A stretch of 21,011 nt of DNA from positions 1 to 21,011 of the forward strand of contig WLIC01000001.1 of NCBI GenBank assembly GCA_009702405.1, read 5' to 3'. A program made the position numbers and the translations under genes. Positions 1 to 6,620 of the stretch are shown here, piece after piece. The stretch's first letter is position 1, and each line of letters begins with the position of its first letter. The DNA comes from Actinomycetota bacterium (lineage in GTDB: Bacteria; Actinomycetota; Actinomycetes; Actinomycetales; Microbacteriaceae). The notes below the pieces were generated by a model that was not told the DNA's origin, made no database searches, and saw nothing but the letters and a program-made list of their open reading frames with translations.

Positions 1-801
1 ATAAGCACCATCGATGTGATACCAAACACCTAGTTTCTTAGCAGCAGTTCCGACTTCGTCTAAACGGTCAACGATTCCAAAGTTTGTAGTTCCAGATGTT
101 GCAACAATTGCAAAGAGTCCATCCTTGATTTGTTTCGCTGCTTCAAGAACACCTTTACCTCTTAAACGTCCATCTTTATCAACATCGGCTAAGACGATAT
201 CTATATCCATCACTCTTGCTGCAGCTTTAAGCGATGAATGAGATTCTTTGGAAGCAATGATTGACCAGCGCTTAGGAAGTTTCTGTTTGTGATTCTTGCG
301 TTCTTGAATGGCTGTGTGACGAGCCGTAACTAGTGCAGATAGGTTGCCAAGGGATCCACCTTGAACAAAGACACCACCTGATGACTTAGGAAGACCAACT
401 TCTTTGGCAAGCCAAGCTAGAACTTCATTCTCAGCAAAAACTGCACCAGAGCCTTCAAGCCAAGAGCCACCGTAAACAGATGTTGCTGAAACAACAAGAT
501 CAAAGAGAGTTGCGGCTTCTGTTGGAGCAACAGGAATGAAAGAAAGATAGCCAGGGTGATCGGTTGAAATACAGGCTGGCGCTAAAACTTCATCAAAGAT
601 TTTTAGTGCTTTGTGTCCACCTAAACCAGTTTCAGAAATAGTTCCGGAGGCATGCTTTCTTAGGTATTCAAGAGTTTGGGGACCATCAAGCGGGGCTGGG
701 TCCATAGCCATGCGGTCTTTGGCATATTGGAGGACTTCTTCTCTCAAGGCGATAGTTGCCTGAGAAGAACTATGCATCTTTGCAGCGGCTTTGTTAGTCA
801 C
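1..801 (-). CDS. PLP-dependent group II amino-acid decarboxylase, 3' end outside window
   Basis: This is the N-terminal 267 codons of a pyridoxal-phosphate decarboxylase of the aromatic-L-amino-acid/glutamate decarboxylase group. The frame is open to the left edge, so the C-terminal part with the PLP-binding lysine lies outside. Visible family signatures are PGYLSFIP near residue 84, the GGSLGNLSAL loop that binds the cofactor phosphate, TSGTTNFGIVD, and HIDGAY at the edge, whose Asp pairs with the pyridine nitrogen. The start is probably GTG at 801: an in-frame TAG lies four codons upstream, and TAGGCT sits exactly 6 nt before the GTG, as at other genes here. An ATG at 777 is the alternative. 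The gene follows the 78-aa membrane protein by about 20 bp. The substrate cannot be told from this fragment. Confidence 0.88.
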   Translation of the reverse strand, partial: MTNKAAAKMHSSSQATIALREEVLQYAKDRMAMDPAPLDGPQTLEYLRKHASGTISETGLGGHKALKIFDEVLAPACISTDHPGYLSFIPVAPTEAATLFDLVVSATSVYGGSWLEGSGAVFAENEVLAWLAKEVGLPKSSGGVFVQGGSLGNLSALVTARHTAIQERKNHKQKLPKRWSIIASKESHSSLKAAARVMDIDIVLADVDKDGRLRGKGVLEAAKQIKDGLFAIVATSGTTNFGIVDRLDEVGTAAKKLGVWYHIDGAY

Positions 802-807
802 GACTAA

Positions 808-813
808 AGCCTA
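808..813 (-). promoter_or_regulatory. -10 element TAGGCT, leaderless promoter of the decarboxylase
   Basis: On the minus strand TAGGCT is followed by 6 nt (TTAGTC) and the GTG start at 801. This fits the actinobacterial TAnnnT -10 element with transcription starting at the start codon. No Shine-Dalgarno sequence precedes the GTG. The same hexamer and spacing occur at three other genes here. No clear -35 is visible. Confidence 0.55.
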
Positions 814-821
814 ATCATTAG

Positions 822-1058
822 TTATCTCTTGCGACGCTTGCTCAAAGAAACAGCAAAACCGCCAAGGCAGAGCACAAAAAGAACGATAGAGCCGATGTTT
901 CTTTGCTGGGCTATTGCCTCGCAGCTAGTCCAGTCATCGCTTTGCGGGACGGTGCAGTAATCAGGGCTGAAAAAGCCAATGGCTGAGGCAAGCATGCCGA
1001 CAAGTGCAACGGTTGCAATCATTGCCATGCTGTTGTTCTTTATCTCACGCTTAGCCAT
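822..1058 (-). CDS. Small two-helix membrane protein, unknown function
   Basis: This gene encodes a 78-aa protein I do not recognise. It has a basic N-terminus, a hydrophobic segment at about residues 11-30, an acidic loop of about 25 residues with two cysteines (C35 and C46), a second hydrophobic segment at about 55-72, and a basic tail SKRRKR. The charges suggest both ends are cytoplasmic and the two-Cys loop is outside. Its ATG directly follows the TAA of the EamA transporter gene (TAAATG), so translation is probably coupled and the two may act together. The tight coupling, two clean helices and lack of a competing frame make it a probable real gene. Confidence 0.7.
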   Translation of the reverse strand: MAKREIKNNSMAMIATVALVGMLASAIGFFSPDYCTVPQSDDWTSCEAIAQQRNIGSIVLFVLCLGGFAVSLSKRRKR

Positions 1059-1997
1059 TTATGCCTTCAAAGTGTTGGTTCTGGAAGTCTCAGCCAGGAT
1101 GATTCCTGTTATCACTATTAAACCGCCTATGACGCCAAGAGTGGTCATTGATTCACCTAACCAGATCCAAGCAAAAGCAGATGCAAAAACTGTCTCTGAA
1201 GTTGCGATGATGCCAACAGCGGTAGCGGAGAGATTACCTAGGGCTATGTAATCCAACAGCATTGGCACAAAAGATCCCATGATGCCAAGCCACACTAGAG
1301 CTACCCAGGTCGGCCACATCACATAAGCAAGGTTTCCCGAGAGGGACACAATCTTGTTGATGTCAGGGATTTTTGATGGGTTGATCATGTTGATGATTGC
1401 CCAGAACACTGCTGCGATAGCGAAGGTATAAAACAGGGTGCTCATCGCATCGCGTTTACGTTGAGTGTGTTCACCGATAAGAAAGTAAACGCTGACACAA
1501 ATTGCTGCCATGACTGCCCAAGCAACACCGATTGGATCTAGATGAGAATCCCAGATGTTGCTAACGATGCCAAGACCAACTAGCACAGCAGCAATTCCTA
1601 CCCATAATCTGGCCTTTATCTTCTCTTTGAAAAGAATCAAAGCAACCAGCGGAACAATGACAATGGCGGTGTATTCGATGAGTAGTGCAACTGCAATGGG
1701 CAATCTGCTCACCGCATTCGAGTAAGACCACTGCATCATGGCGATGCCGATAATTCCATAGACGATCAGAAGTGGAATGTCTTTCTTTGCCACTTTGAAA
1801 GCTTTGCGATTGGTTAGTAGCAATATAAATCCAGCAACGACAGACGTGAAGGTGGCTCTAAAGAGCACCAGTAATTCAGGGGAGATGCCAGTAGCCAAGA
1901 TAACTTTTACTGTGCTGGCGTTTAGTCCAAACATCAGGGCTGCAAAAGATACGGCAGTTGCACCAATACCAGCTCTTCGGTTAGCAACTCTGTTCAC
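1059..1997 (-). CDS. EamA/DMT-family transporter
   Basis: This is a 312-aa integral membrane protein of the drug/metabolite transporter superfamily, with about ten hydrophobic helices in two EamA repeats (roughly residues 10-150 and 160-305). Typical features are the N-terminal AALMFGLNAS helix, the RLPIAVALLIEYTAIVIVPL helix that ends repeat one, and a C-terminal GVIGGLIVITGIIL helix. Family members export amino acids, nucleobases or other small metabolites; the substrate is not readable here. The start is GTG at 1997, preceded by TAGGCT at a 6-nt spacing and without a Shine-Dalgarno sequence. The gene is divergent from msrA, only 22 bp away, and is followed without a gap by the 78-aa membrane protein. 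Confidence 0.9.
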   Translation of the reverse strand: MNRVANRRAGIGATAVSFAALMFGLNASTVKVILATGISPELLVLFRATFTSVVAGFILLLTNRKAFKVAKKDIPLLIVYGIIGIAMMQWSYSNAVSRLPIAVALLIEYTAIVIVPLVALILFKEKIKARLWVGIAAVLVGLGIVSNIWDSHLDPIGVAWAVMAAICVSVYFLIGEHTQRKRDAMSTLFYTFAIAAVFWAIINMINPSKIPDINKIVSLSGNLAYVMWPTWVALVWLGIMGSFVPMLLDYIALGNLSATAVGIIATSETVFASAFAWIWLGESMTTLGVIGGLIVITGIILAETSRTNTLKA

Positions 1998-2003
1998 TAG
2001 TTC

Positions 2004-2013
2004 AGCCTAGGCT
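2004..2013. promoter_or_regulatory. Palindromic bidirectional -10 element between eamA and msrA
   Basis: AGCCTAGGCT is a perfect 10-bp palindrome. Read on plus it holds TAGGCT (2008-2013), exactly 6 nt before the msrA ATG at 2020. Read on minus it holds TAGGCT (2009-2004), exactly 6 nt before the GTG at 1997. One palindrome can therefore give -10 elements to two leaderless genes, and polymerase could probably use only one direction at a time. This is inference from spacing; no -35 elements stand out. Confidence 0.6.
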
Positions 2014-2019
2014 AGAGCC

Positions 2020-2541
2020 ATGACTGAATTTGTTTTAGCCGGTGGCTGTTTCTGGTGTCTTGACTCTTCTTACTCGCAATTCAAGGGTGTAATCGATGTT
2101 GTCTGTGGTTACGCGGGTGGCCATAAAGCTAATCCAACCTATGAAGAGGTTTGTGGTGAAGGAACAGGGCACGCCGAGGTTGCCAAGATAATCTTCGATG
2201 AGAACATCATTAGTTCTGAAGTAATCCTTGATCTTTACTTCACAGTTCATGACCCTAGGCAGCTAAACCGTCAGGGTAATGACATTGGCACTAGTTATCG
2301 CTCAGCGATGTTCTACCAAGGTGAAGAACAGAAAGCTCTGTTTGAAAAAGCTTTAGAGAAAGCGGCGACGATGTGGGATGGACCTATTGTCACTACTTTG
2401 CAGCCACTAGAAATATTTTGGGATGCTGAGGAGTATCACCAGGATTACTTTGCAAAGAATCCTGGCAATGCTTATTGCCAAGCTGTGGTTAGCGGCAAGA
2501 TGGCTAAGACCAGAGCTTCTTTTACTGAGTATCTAAAGTAA
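2020..2541 (+). CDS. msrA: Peptide-methionine (S)-S-oxide reductase MsrA
   Basis: This cytoplasmic enzyme reduces methionine-S-sulfoxide in proteins or free methionine back to methionine (EC 1.8.4.11). The 173-aa protein has the diagnostic GGCFWC motif with catalytic Cys10 close to the N-terminus, the GYAGGHKANPTYEEVC and GTGHAEV blocks, HDPRQLNRQGNDIGTSYRSA, and a C-terminal EEYHQDYFAKNPGNAYC block. The last cysteine is a likely resolving residue. Length is normal for a short bacterial MsrA. The ATG lies 6 nt after a TAGGCT and has no Shine-Dalgarno sequence, so it is probably leaderless. It is monocistronic: a strong terminator follows 6 bp after the stop. Confidence 0.96.
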   Translation: MTEFVLAGGCFWCLDSSYSQFKGVIDVVCGYAGGHKANPTYEEVCGEGTGHAEVAKIIFDENIISSEVILDLYFTVHDPRQLNRQGNDIGTSYRSAMFYQGEEQKALFEKALEKAATMWDGPIVTTLQPLEIFWDAEEYHQDYFAKNPGNAYCQAVVSGKMAKTRASFTEYLK

Positions 2542-2547
2542 GTGCAG

Positions 2548-2583
2548 TGCTGTGGATAACCACAGCAGACTTTTTTATTTTTT
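2548..2583 (+). terminator. Rho-independent terminator of msrA
   Basis: A perfect 8-bp stem TGCTGTGG / CCACAGCA with an ATAA tetraloop is followed by a long T-rich tract (TTTTTTATTTTTT). It sits just after the msrA stop. The T tract also contains TATTTT (2576-2581), which could be the -10 element of ssb. Confidence 0.92.
2576..2581 (+). promoter_or_regulatory. Candidate -10 element (TATTTT) of ssb
   Basis: TATTTT fits TAnnnT. With the 6-nt spacing seen elsewhere in this window, transcription would start near 2588, at the first base of the inverted repeat in the ssb leader. The hexamer lies inside the terminator T-run, so its A/T content is partly explained by that. This is weak evidence. Confidence 0.3.
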
Positions 2584-2588
2584 GTAAT

Positions 2589-2630
2589 CCTTTCTGACAT
2601 AAACATTTCCCAGAAAGGCATTTATGTCAG
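2589..2630 (+). promoter_or_regulatory. Interleaved inverted repeats over the ssb ribosome-binding site and start
   Basis: Two perfect inverted repeats interleave here. Repeat A pairs CCTTTCTG (2589-2596) with CAGAAAGG (2611-2618); its right arm contains the ssb Shine-Dalgarno AAAGG. Repeat B pairs CTGACATAAA (2594-2603) with TTTATGTCAG (2621-2630) and spans the ATG at 2624. The arms share 2594-2596, so full A and full B exclude each other, while trimmed versions could form a pseudoknot. A hides the ribosome-binding site; B hides the start codon and leaves the Shine-Dalgarno in the loop. It could be an RNA switch controlling ssb translation, or repeat B could be a DNA operator. Confidence 0.6.
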
Positions 2631-3079
2631 ATACATTTAGCGTCTCAGGTTTGGTAGCAACCACACCGAGACATTTAGTAACCCAAGATGGTTTACCAAT
2701 CACATCGTTTCGTCTAGCGGCTTCTTATCGGAAGTTCGATAGAGAGCACAACAAGTGGGTTGATGCAGAAACTAACTGGTTCACCATCACAACCTTCAGA
2801 CAGCTTGCCGTTAACACTGCAACTTCTATCTCTAAAGGTGACCGAGTAATAGTTATGGGAAGGCTTCGCGTACGTGACTGGGATAACGGCGAGCGAGCTG
2901 GAACATCGGTTGAGATTGAAGCTGAGACTGTGGGTCATGACTTGATGTGGGGTTCGAGCACTTTCGTAAGAACAGTCCATAACAAGATCGATGCTGACCC
3001 AGTTGCTCCTGAATTTCATGATGAAGACGAAGAGACTACCAAGAGTAAAGGTAAGGCTAAGTCCTTAGCTAACTCCTAA
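2624..3079 (+). CDS. Single-stranded DNA-binding protein, SsbB-like paralog
   Basis: This 151-aa protein has an N-terminal OB-fold of the SSB family (about residues 5-110) with SVSGLVATTPRHLVT, ITSFRLAASYRKFD, NWFTITTFRQLAVN and KGDRVIVMGRLRVRDW. SSB binds ssDNA during replication, repair or recombination. The tail is short, first acidic (DEDEETTKSKGK) and then basic, and ends in KSLANS. It lacks the acidic DDDIPF-type tip that recruits partner proteins, so this is more likely a secondary SSB paralog than the replicative one. The neighbouring ettA matches the actinobacterial order I remember (Rv2478c-Rv2477c). Shine-Dalgarno AAAGG lies 5 nt before the ATG, inside a potential hairpin. Confidence 0.88.
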   Translation: MSDTFSVSGLVATTPRHLVTQDGLPITSFRLAASYRKFDREHNKWVDAETNWFTITTFRQLAVNTATSISKGDRVIVMGRLRVRDWDNGERAGTSVEIEAETVGHDLMWGSSTFVRTVHNKIDADPVAPEFHDEDEETTKSKGKAKSLANS

Positions 3080-3083
3080 AGAC

Positions 3084-3117
3084 CTATCGGCATAAGTCCC
3101 CTACTTCTAGCCGATAG
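3084..3117 (+). repeat. 8-bp inverted repeat after ssb
   Basis: CTATCGGC (3084-3091) and GCCGATAG (3110-3117) pair perfectly across an 18-nt loop, just after the ssb stop at 3079. There is no T-run, so it is not a classical terminator. It may be an RNA-processing or stabilising hairpin in an ssb-ettA transcript, or the first domain of the structured spacer that follows. Confidence 0.5.
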
Positions 3118-3120
3118 TAA

Positions 3121-3221
3121 GCGACACCCACCCTGCCCCGCTCGCATAGTCAGGCTCCTGACGCCTTGACTAACTCGGATAAACTTATCCTTAAGCGACC
3201 AAAAGCAGATGTGGGTGTCGC
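3121..3221 (+). ncRNA. Candidate structured RNA element between ssb and ettA
   Basis: GCGACACCCAC (3121-3131) pairs perfectly with GTGGGTGTCGC (3211-3221), closing a domain of 101 nt. Inside, CTGC/GCAG (3133-3136 with 3206-3209) can extend the closing stem after a small internal loop. GTCAG-GCTC-CTGAC (within 3149-3162) and GGATA-AACT-TATCC (3177-3190) form two tetraloop hairpins. The left half is richer in G/C than the surroundings. It could be a 5' leader element of ettA, a small RNA, or a long-loop terminator, since a modest ATTTACTTTT follows. It matches no riboswitch or RNA family I know, and I saw no tRNA, SRP RNA or 6C RNA signature. Confidence 0.45.
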
Positions 3222-3246
3222 ATTTACTTTTAAGGACTAAAAACCA

Positions 3247-4929
3247 ATGGCTGAGTTCATTTATCAAATGATTAAGGCGCGTAAGGCGCATGGCGACAAG
3301 GTGATCCTTGACGATGTCACTTTGGCGTTCTACCCAGGAGCAAAGATTGGTGTTGTTGGCCCTAACGGTGCTGGTAAGTCAACAGTTCTAAAGATCATGG
3401 CTGGTCTTGATACTCCATCTAATGGTGAAGCAAGACTGTCACCAGAGCATTCAGTCGGTATCTTGCTCCAAGAGCCGCCGCTAAACGAAGAGAAGACAGT
3501 TCTAGGAAACGTTGAAGAAGCTGTTAGTCACATCAAAGGCAAGCTTGACCGTTTCAATGAGATCAGCGCAGAGCTAGCTAACCCAGACGCTGATTACGAC
3601 ACTTTGTTAGCTGAGATGGGAACTCTGCAAGAAGAGATTGACCACCTTGATGCTTGGGATCTTGATAGCCAATTAGAGCAAGCAATGGATGCCCTTAGAT
3701 GCCCACCTGGAGACACTCCGGTTACTCATCTCTCCGGTGGTGAAAGACGTCGCGTTGCTTTATGTAAATTGCTTTTGGAAAAGCCTGATCTTTTACTTCT
3801 TGACGAACCTACTAACCACCTTGATGCTGAATCAGTTCTTTGGTTAGAGCAGCATTTGGCTAAGTATCCTGGTGCAGTTCTAGCTGTTACTCACGATAGA
3901 TACTTCCTAGATAACGTTGCTGAATGGATTCTGGAACTAGATAGAGGTCGCGCTTACCCTTACGAAGGTAACTACTCAACTTATCTTGAGAAGAAACAAG
4001 AACGACTAGACGTTCAAGGTAAAAAAGACGCCAAGCTAGCTAAACGTCTAACCGATGAACTTGAGTGGGTTAGATCTTCACCTAAAGCTCGTCAAACAAA
4101 ATCTAAAGCTCGTCTTGCTCGCTATGAAGAGATGGCAGCTGAAGCTGACAGAACCAGAAAACTAGACTTTGAAGAAATTCAGATTCCACCAGGCCCACGT
4201 CTAGGCAGCATCGTTTTGGAAGCAACCAATCTACAAAAAGGTTTTGAAGGCAGATCTCTTATCAATGGTTTGACTTTCAGTTTGCCTCGAAACGGAATCG
4301 TAGGTGTTATCGGTCCTAACGGTGTTGGTAAGTCAACTCTTTTCAAAACCATCATGGGTGAAGAAAAACTTGATGGGGGAGAACTAAAGATTGGTGAAAC
4401 TGTAAAGGTTTCTTACGTTGACCAGTCTCGTGGCGGTATCGATCCGACTAAGACACTGTTCGAAGTTGTTTCTGATGGCCTTGATTTCTTGCAGGTTGGT
4501 AACGTAACTATGCCTTCACGTGCATACGTTGCTGCCTTTGGCTTCAAAGGACCAGATCAGCAGAAGCCAGCTGGTGTGTTATCCGGTGGTGAGCGTAATC
4601 GACTAAACCTTGCTCTTACTCTGAAGCAGGGTGGAAACCTATTGCTACTCGATGAGCCAACAAACGATCTAGATGTTGAAACACTTTCATCTCTTGAGAA
4701 CGCGCTGCTGGAGTTCCCTGGTTGTGCTGTGGTTATTACGCACGATAGATGGTTCTTGGACAGAGTGGCTTCACACATCTTGGCTTATGAAGGTACCGAT
4801 GACAATCCTGACCAGTGGTACTGGTTCGAAGGAAACTTCGAAGCATACGAGGAGAACAAGATTGCTCGTCTAGGTCCAGAAGCTGCTAAGCCTCACCGCT
4901 CTACTTACCGTCGTCTAACTAGAGACTAG
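3247..4929 (+). CDS. ettA: Energy-dependent translational throttle protein EttA (ABC-F ATPase)
   Basis: This is a soluble ABC-F protein that binds the ribosomal E site and gates the first elongation steps according to the ATP/ADP ratio. The 560-aa length is normal for EttA. ATPase domain 1 has Walker A GPNGAGKST (38-46), signature LSGGERRR and Walker B LLLLDEPTNHLD. Domain 2 has GPNGVGKST, LSGGERNR and LLLLDEPTNDLD. The stretch between signature and linker, with the KKQERLDVQGKKDAKLAK and SKARLARYEE helices, is the P-site tRNA interaction motif linker, rich in Lys/Arg. No membrane segments are present. A Shine-Dalgarno AAGGA lies 10 nt before the ATG. The TAG stop overlaps that of the convergent thioesterase by 4 bp. 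Confidence 0.96.
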   Translation: MAEFIYQMIKARKAHGDKVILDDVTLAFYPGAKIGVVGPNGAGKSTVLKIMAGLDTPSNGEARLSPEHSVGILLQEPPLNEEKTVLGNVEEAVSHIKGKLDRFNEISAELANPDADYDTLLAEMGTLQEEIDHLDAWDLDSQLEQAMDALRCPPGDTPVTHLSGGERRRVALCKLLLEKPDLLLLDEPTNHLDAESVLWLEQHLAKYPGAVLAVTHDRYFLDNVAEWILELDRGRAYPYEGNYSTYLEKKQERLDVQGKKDAKLAKRLTDELEWVRSSPKARQTKSKARLARYEEMAAEADRTRKLDFEEIQIPPGPRLGSIVLEATNLQKGFEGRSLINGLTFSLPRNGIVGVIGPNGVGKSTLFKTIMGEEKLDGGELKIGETVKVSYVDQSRGGIDPTKTLFEVVSDGLDFLQVGNVTMPSRAYVAAFGFKGPDQQKPAGVLSGGERNRLNLALTLKQGGNLLLLDEPTNDLDVETLSSLENALLEFPGCAVVITHDRWFLDRVASHILAYEGTDDNPDQWYWFEGNFEAYEENKIARLGPEAAKPHRSTYRRLTRD

Positions 4930-5828
4930 TGATTCGCTAATTCCTCGTGAGGAATCCGAACCAAGCCTTCTTGAGCTACGGTTGCGACGAGTTCACCAGC
5001 GCGATTAAATATCTTTCCCAGCGAAAGACCTCTTGCACCTCTAGCGTTCGGGCTGTCTTGCACATACAGTAACCACTCATCAACTCTGGCTGGTCGGTGG
5101 AACCACATAGCATGGTCAAGGCTTGCCACCATCAAACCTGGATGTGACCAGACCAAACCATGTCTGCGATAGATCGGCTCAAGAAGTGAGTAATCGCTGG
5201 CATAAGCCAGTGCAGCGTTGTGTAAATTCTGATCATCTGGCATCGGACCTATTGTCTTAAACCAAATAGCTTGGTGAGCAACGTGTTCACCTTCGATATA
5301 GAAGTAAATAGATTTCTCGATATGTCTCATATCAAATGGCCTCGCCTTAGCCCAATACTGTGCAGCAGGATCATCCATGCCTGCCATTAGATCAATTAGG
5401 GGAGGAAGTGACTCTGGCTCGGGGATCCCTTCTGGCAATGAATCTTGATGCTCCAAACCTGCCTCATTTATTTGGAAGGAATAGATTGAGGAGAATAGTG
5501 GTTCGCCATTTTGATATGCCTGCACTCGTCTGGTGCTAAAAGATTTTCCATCACGTAGCCGATCAACTGAATAAGTGATTGGTAGATCCATGTCACCACT
5601 TCGCAGAAAATAGCCATGCAAAGAATGAATTGCTCTGTCCTCTGCAACAGTGCTACTAGCAGCCATCAGAGCCTGGCCAAGCTGTTGGCCACCGAAGACT
5701 CTGCCTGTTGGCATGAAGTTACTCGGGCCGATAAAAATGTCTTCTTTAGTCCTAGCTGCTTTCTCTAAAGCAAGTGTTTCTAATAGTTCGCTAAGCGGAT
5801 CTGCCGGAATGGGCATAGATTCGGTCAA
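4926..5828 (-). CDS. tesB: Acyl-CoA thioesterase II (TesB family)
   Basis: This double-hotdog thioesterase hydrolyses acyl-CoA to free acid and CoA (EC 3.1.2.-). The 300-aa protein has both hotdog halves: RVFGGQQLGQALMAA and HGYFLRSGDMDLPITYSVD in the first; AYASDYSLLEP, ASLDHAMWFHRP and VATVAQEGLVR in the second. By alignment from memory with E. coli TesB (D204, T228, Q278), the catalytic residues are D212, S236 and Q286, with Ser in place of Thr. The start is probably TTG at 5828, supported by GGAG 5 nt upstream and an in-frame stop six codons above; ATG at 5816 is the alternative. It is divergent from the unknown gene at 5883 and convergent with ettA. Confidence 0.93.
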   Translation of the reverse strand: MTESMPIPADPLSELLETLALEKAARTKEDIFIGPSNFMPTGRVFGGQQLGQALMAASSTVAEDRAIHSLHGYFLRSGDMDLPITYSVDRLRDGKSFSTRRVQAYQNGEPLFSSIYSFQINEAGLEHQDSLPEGIPEPESLPPLIDLMAGMDDPAAQYWAKARPFDMRHIEKSIYFYIEGEHVAHQAIWFKTIGPMPDDQNLHNAALAYASDYSLLEPIYRRHGLVWSHPGLMVASLDHAMWFHRPARVDEWLLYVQDSPNARGARGLSLGKIFNRAGELVATVAQEGLVRIPHEELANH

Positions 5829-5882
5829 AACAACTCCACATCGTCATTGATTAGGGCTCTCACAGGTTAGTTTAGTTCTGCC
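5829..5882. promoter_or_regulatory. Divergent promoter region, thioesterase / unknown gene
   Basis: This 54-bp spacer must hold both promoters. On plus, TAGTTT (5868-5873) is a TAnnnT candidate 9 nt before the ATG at 5883, which has no Shine-Dalgarno sequence and is likely leaderless or nearly so. On minus, TAATCA lies upstream of the GGAG-preceded TTG start. The exact elements are uncertain. Confidence 0.35.
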
Positions 5883-6620
5883 ATGTTAAATACCTTCCAA
5901 TTACCTGAAACAGATGACCTTGTTGATCTTGGTCGTTACCTTGATCGAGCTAAGCGAATGGACCCGGTTGGTGCTGTTCGATTACGTGCCTACGGTGATG
6001 TTTTAACTGTTTATGTTGCGCCGTTGTTTGCAGGTGAATATTCCGATGGCAGTTCTGTGATGCTGGGTCTTCGAACCATGGCACTTGCAAAACCAACGGA
6101 GTTTGATCTGACCGTTGGAATTACGGCTCTTGCTGAGTGCATTCAGAACATGCTCGCTGGCGTTGTGATTGAGGAGAAGTTGAGTTTGGCAGATCGCTTG
6201 GCGAATCTAAATGCAAAGAAAGAACTTGCATCGAATGAAGTCACTCTGAACCAGGAATTAGTTAATGTTGCCTGGAGTGCTGAGACTCCAACTAGAACCG
6301 GGTGGATTCTAGGTGGAGAGATAGTTGAGACTGAGCTTACCGAAATTGCTAGAAAAGGCATCGCTGAAGTAACAGAGACTCTGCCATCTTCAGTTGGTGG
6401 ACCAATTGCTGCTCGCGTTAGAAGTGAAATCTGGAGTCGAGCATTTGATTACAAATTCCCAATCCCTATGGGTGCAGCTTTTATCGCAGCAGGATTAGGT
6501 TTTCTGACTGAAGGTGAAATGGTTAGTTGGTATGTTTCAGGGGACTGGATAAGACTAAGTTCGCAAAATGGTCACGTGCTTGCAAAATTCGCTAGAGATT
6601 ACGTACCAACTGAAATCTAA
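5883..6620 (+). CDS. Conserved actinobacterial protein of unknown function
   Basis: This is a 245-aa soluble protein without signal peptide, membrane segment or enzyme motif that I recognise. The N-terminal half contains LRAYGDVLTVYVAPLFAG and LGLRTMALAKPTEFDLTVG. The middle (about 90-125) is helical and charged. The C-terminal part has SSVGGPIAARVRSEIWSR and a hydrophobic MGAAFIAAGLGFLT stretch before GEMVSWYVSGDWIRLSS. It lies between a TesB-type thioesterase and a truncated haemoglobin. From memory, actinobacterial genomes often carry a hypothetical gene at this place (Rv2474c in M. tuberculosis), and this may be its counterpart; I cannot check. Its TAA overlaps the stop of the convergent globin gene by 4 bp. 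Coding status is well supported; function is unknown. Confidence 0.82.
   Translation: MLNTFQLPETDDLVDLGRYLDRAKRMDPVGAVRLRAYGDVLTVYVAPLFAGEYSDGSSVMLGLRTMALAKPTEFDLTVGITALAECIQNMLAGVVIEEKLSLADRLANLNAKKELASNEVTLNQELVNVAWSAETPTRTGWILGGEIVETELTEIARKGIAEVTETLPSSVGGPIAARVRSEIWSRAFDYKFPIPMGAAFIAAGLGFLTEGEMVSWYVSGDWIRLSSQNGHVLAKFARDYVPTEI

Noticed and set aside
979..1251. 90-aa plus-strand open frame
   Set aside because: It lies antisense to the 78-aa membrane protein and the EamA gene, has no family features, and both minus frames are better supported.
3121..3221. SRP RNA, 6C RNA or tRNA-like gene in the ssb-ettA spacer
   Set aside because: No GGAAG-type SRP apical loop, no paired six-C loops and no T-arm consensus were found.
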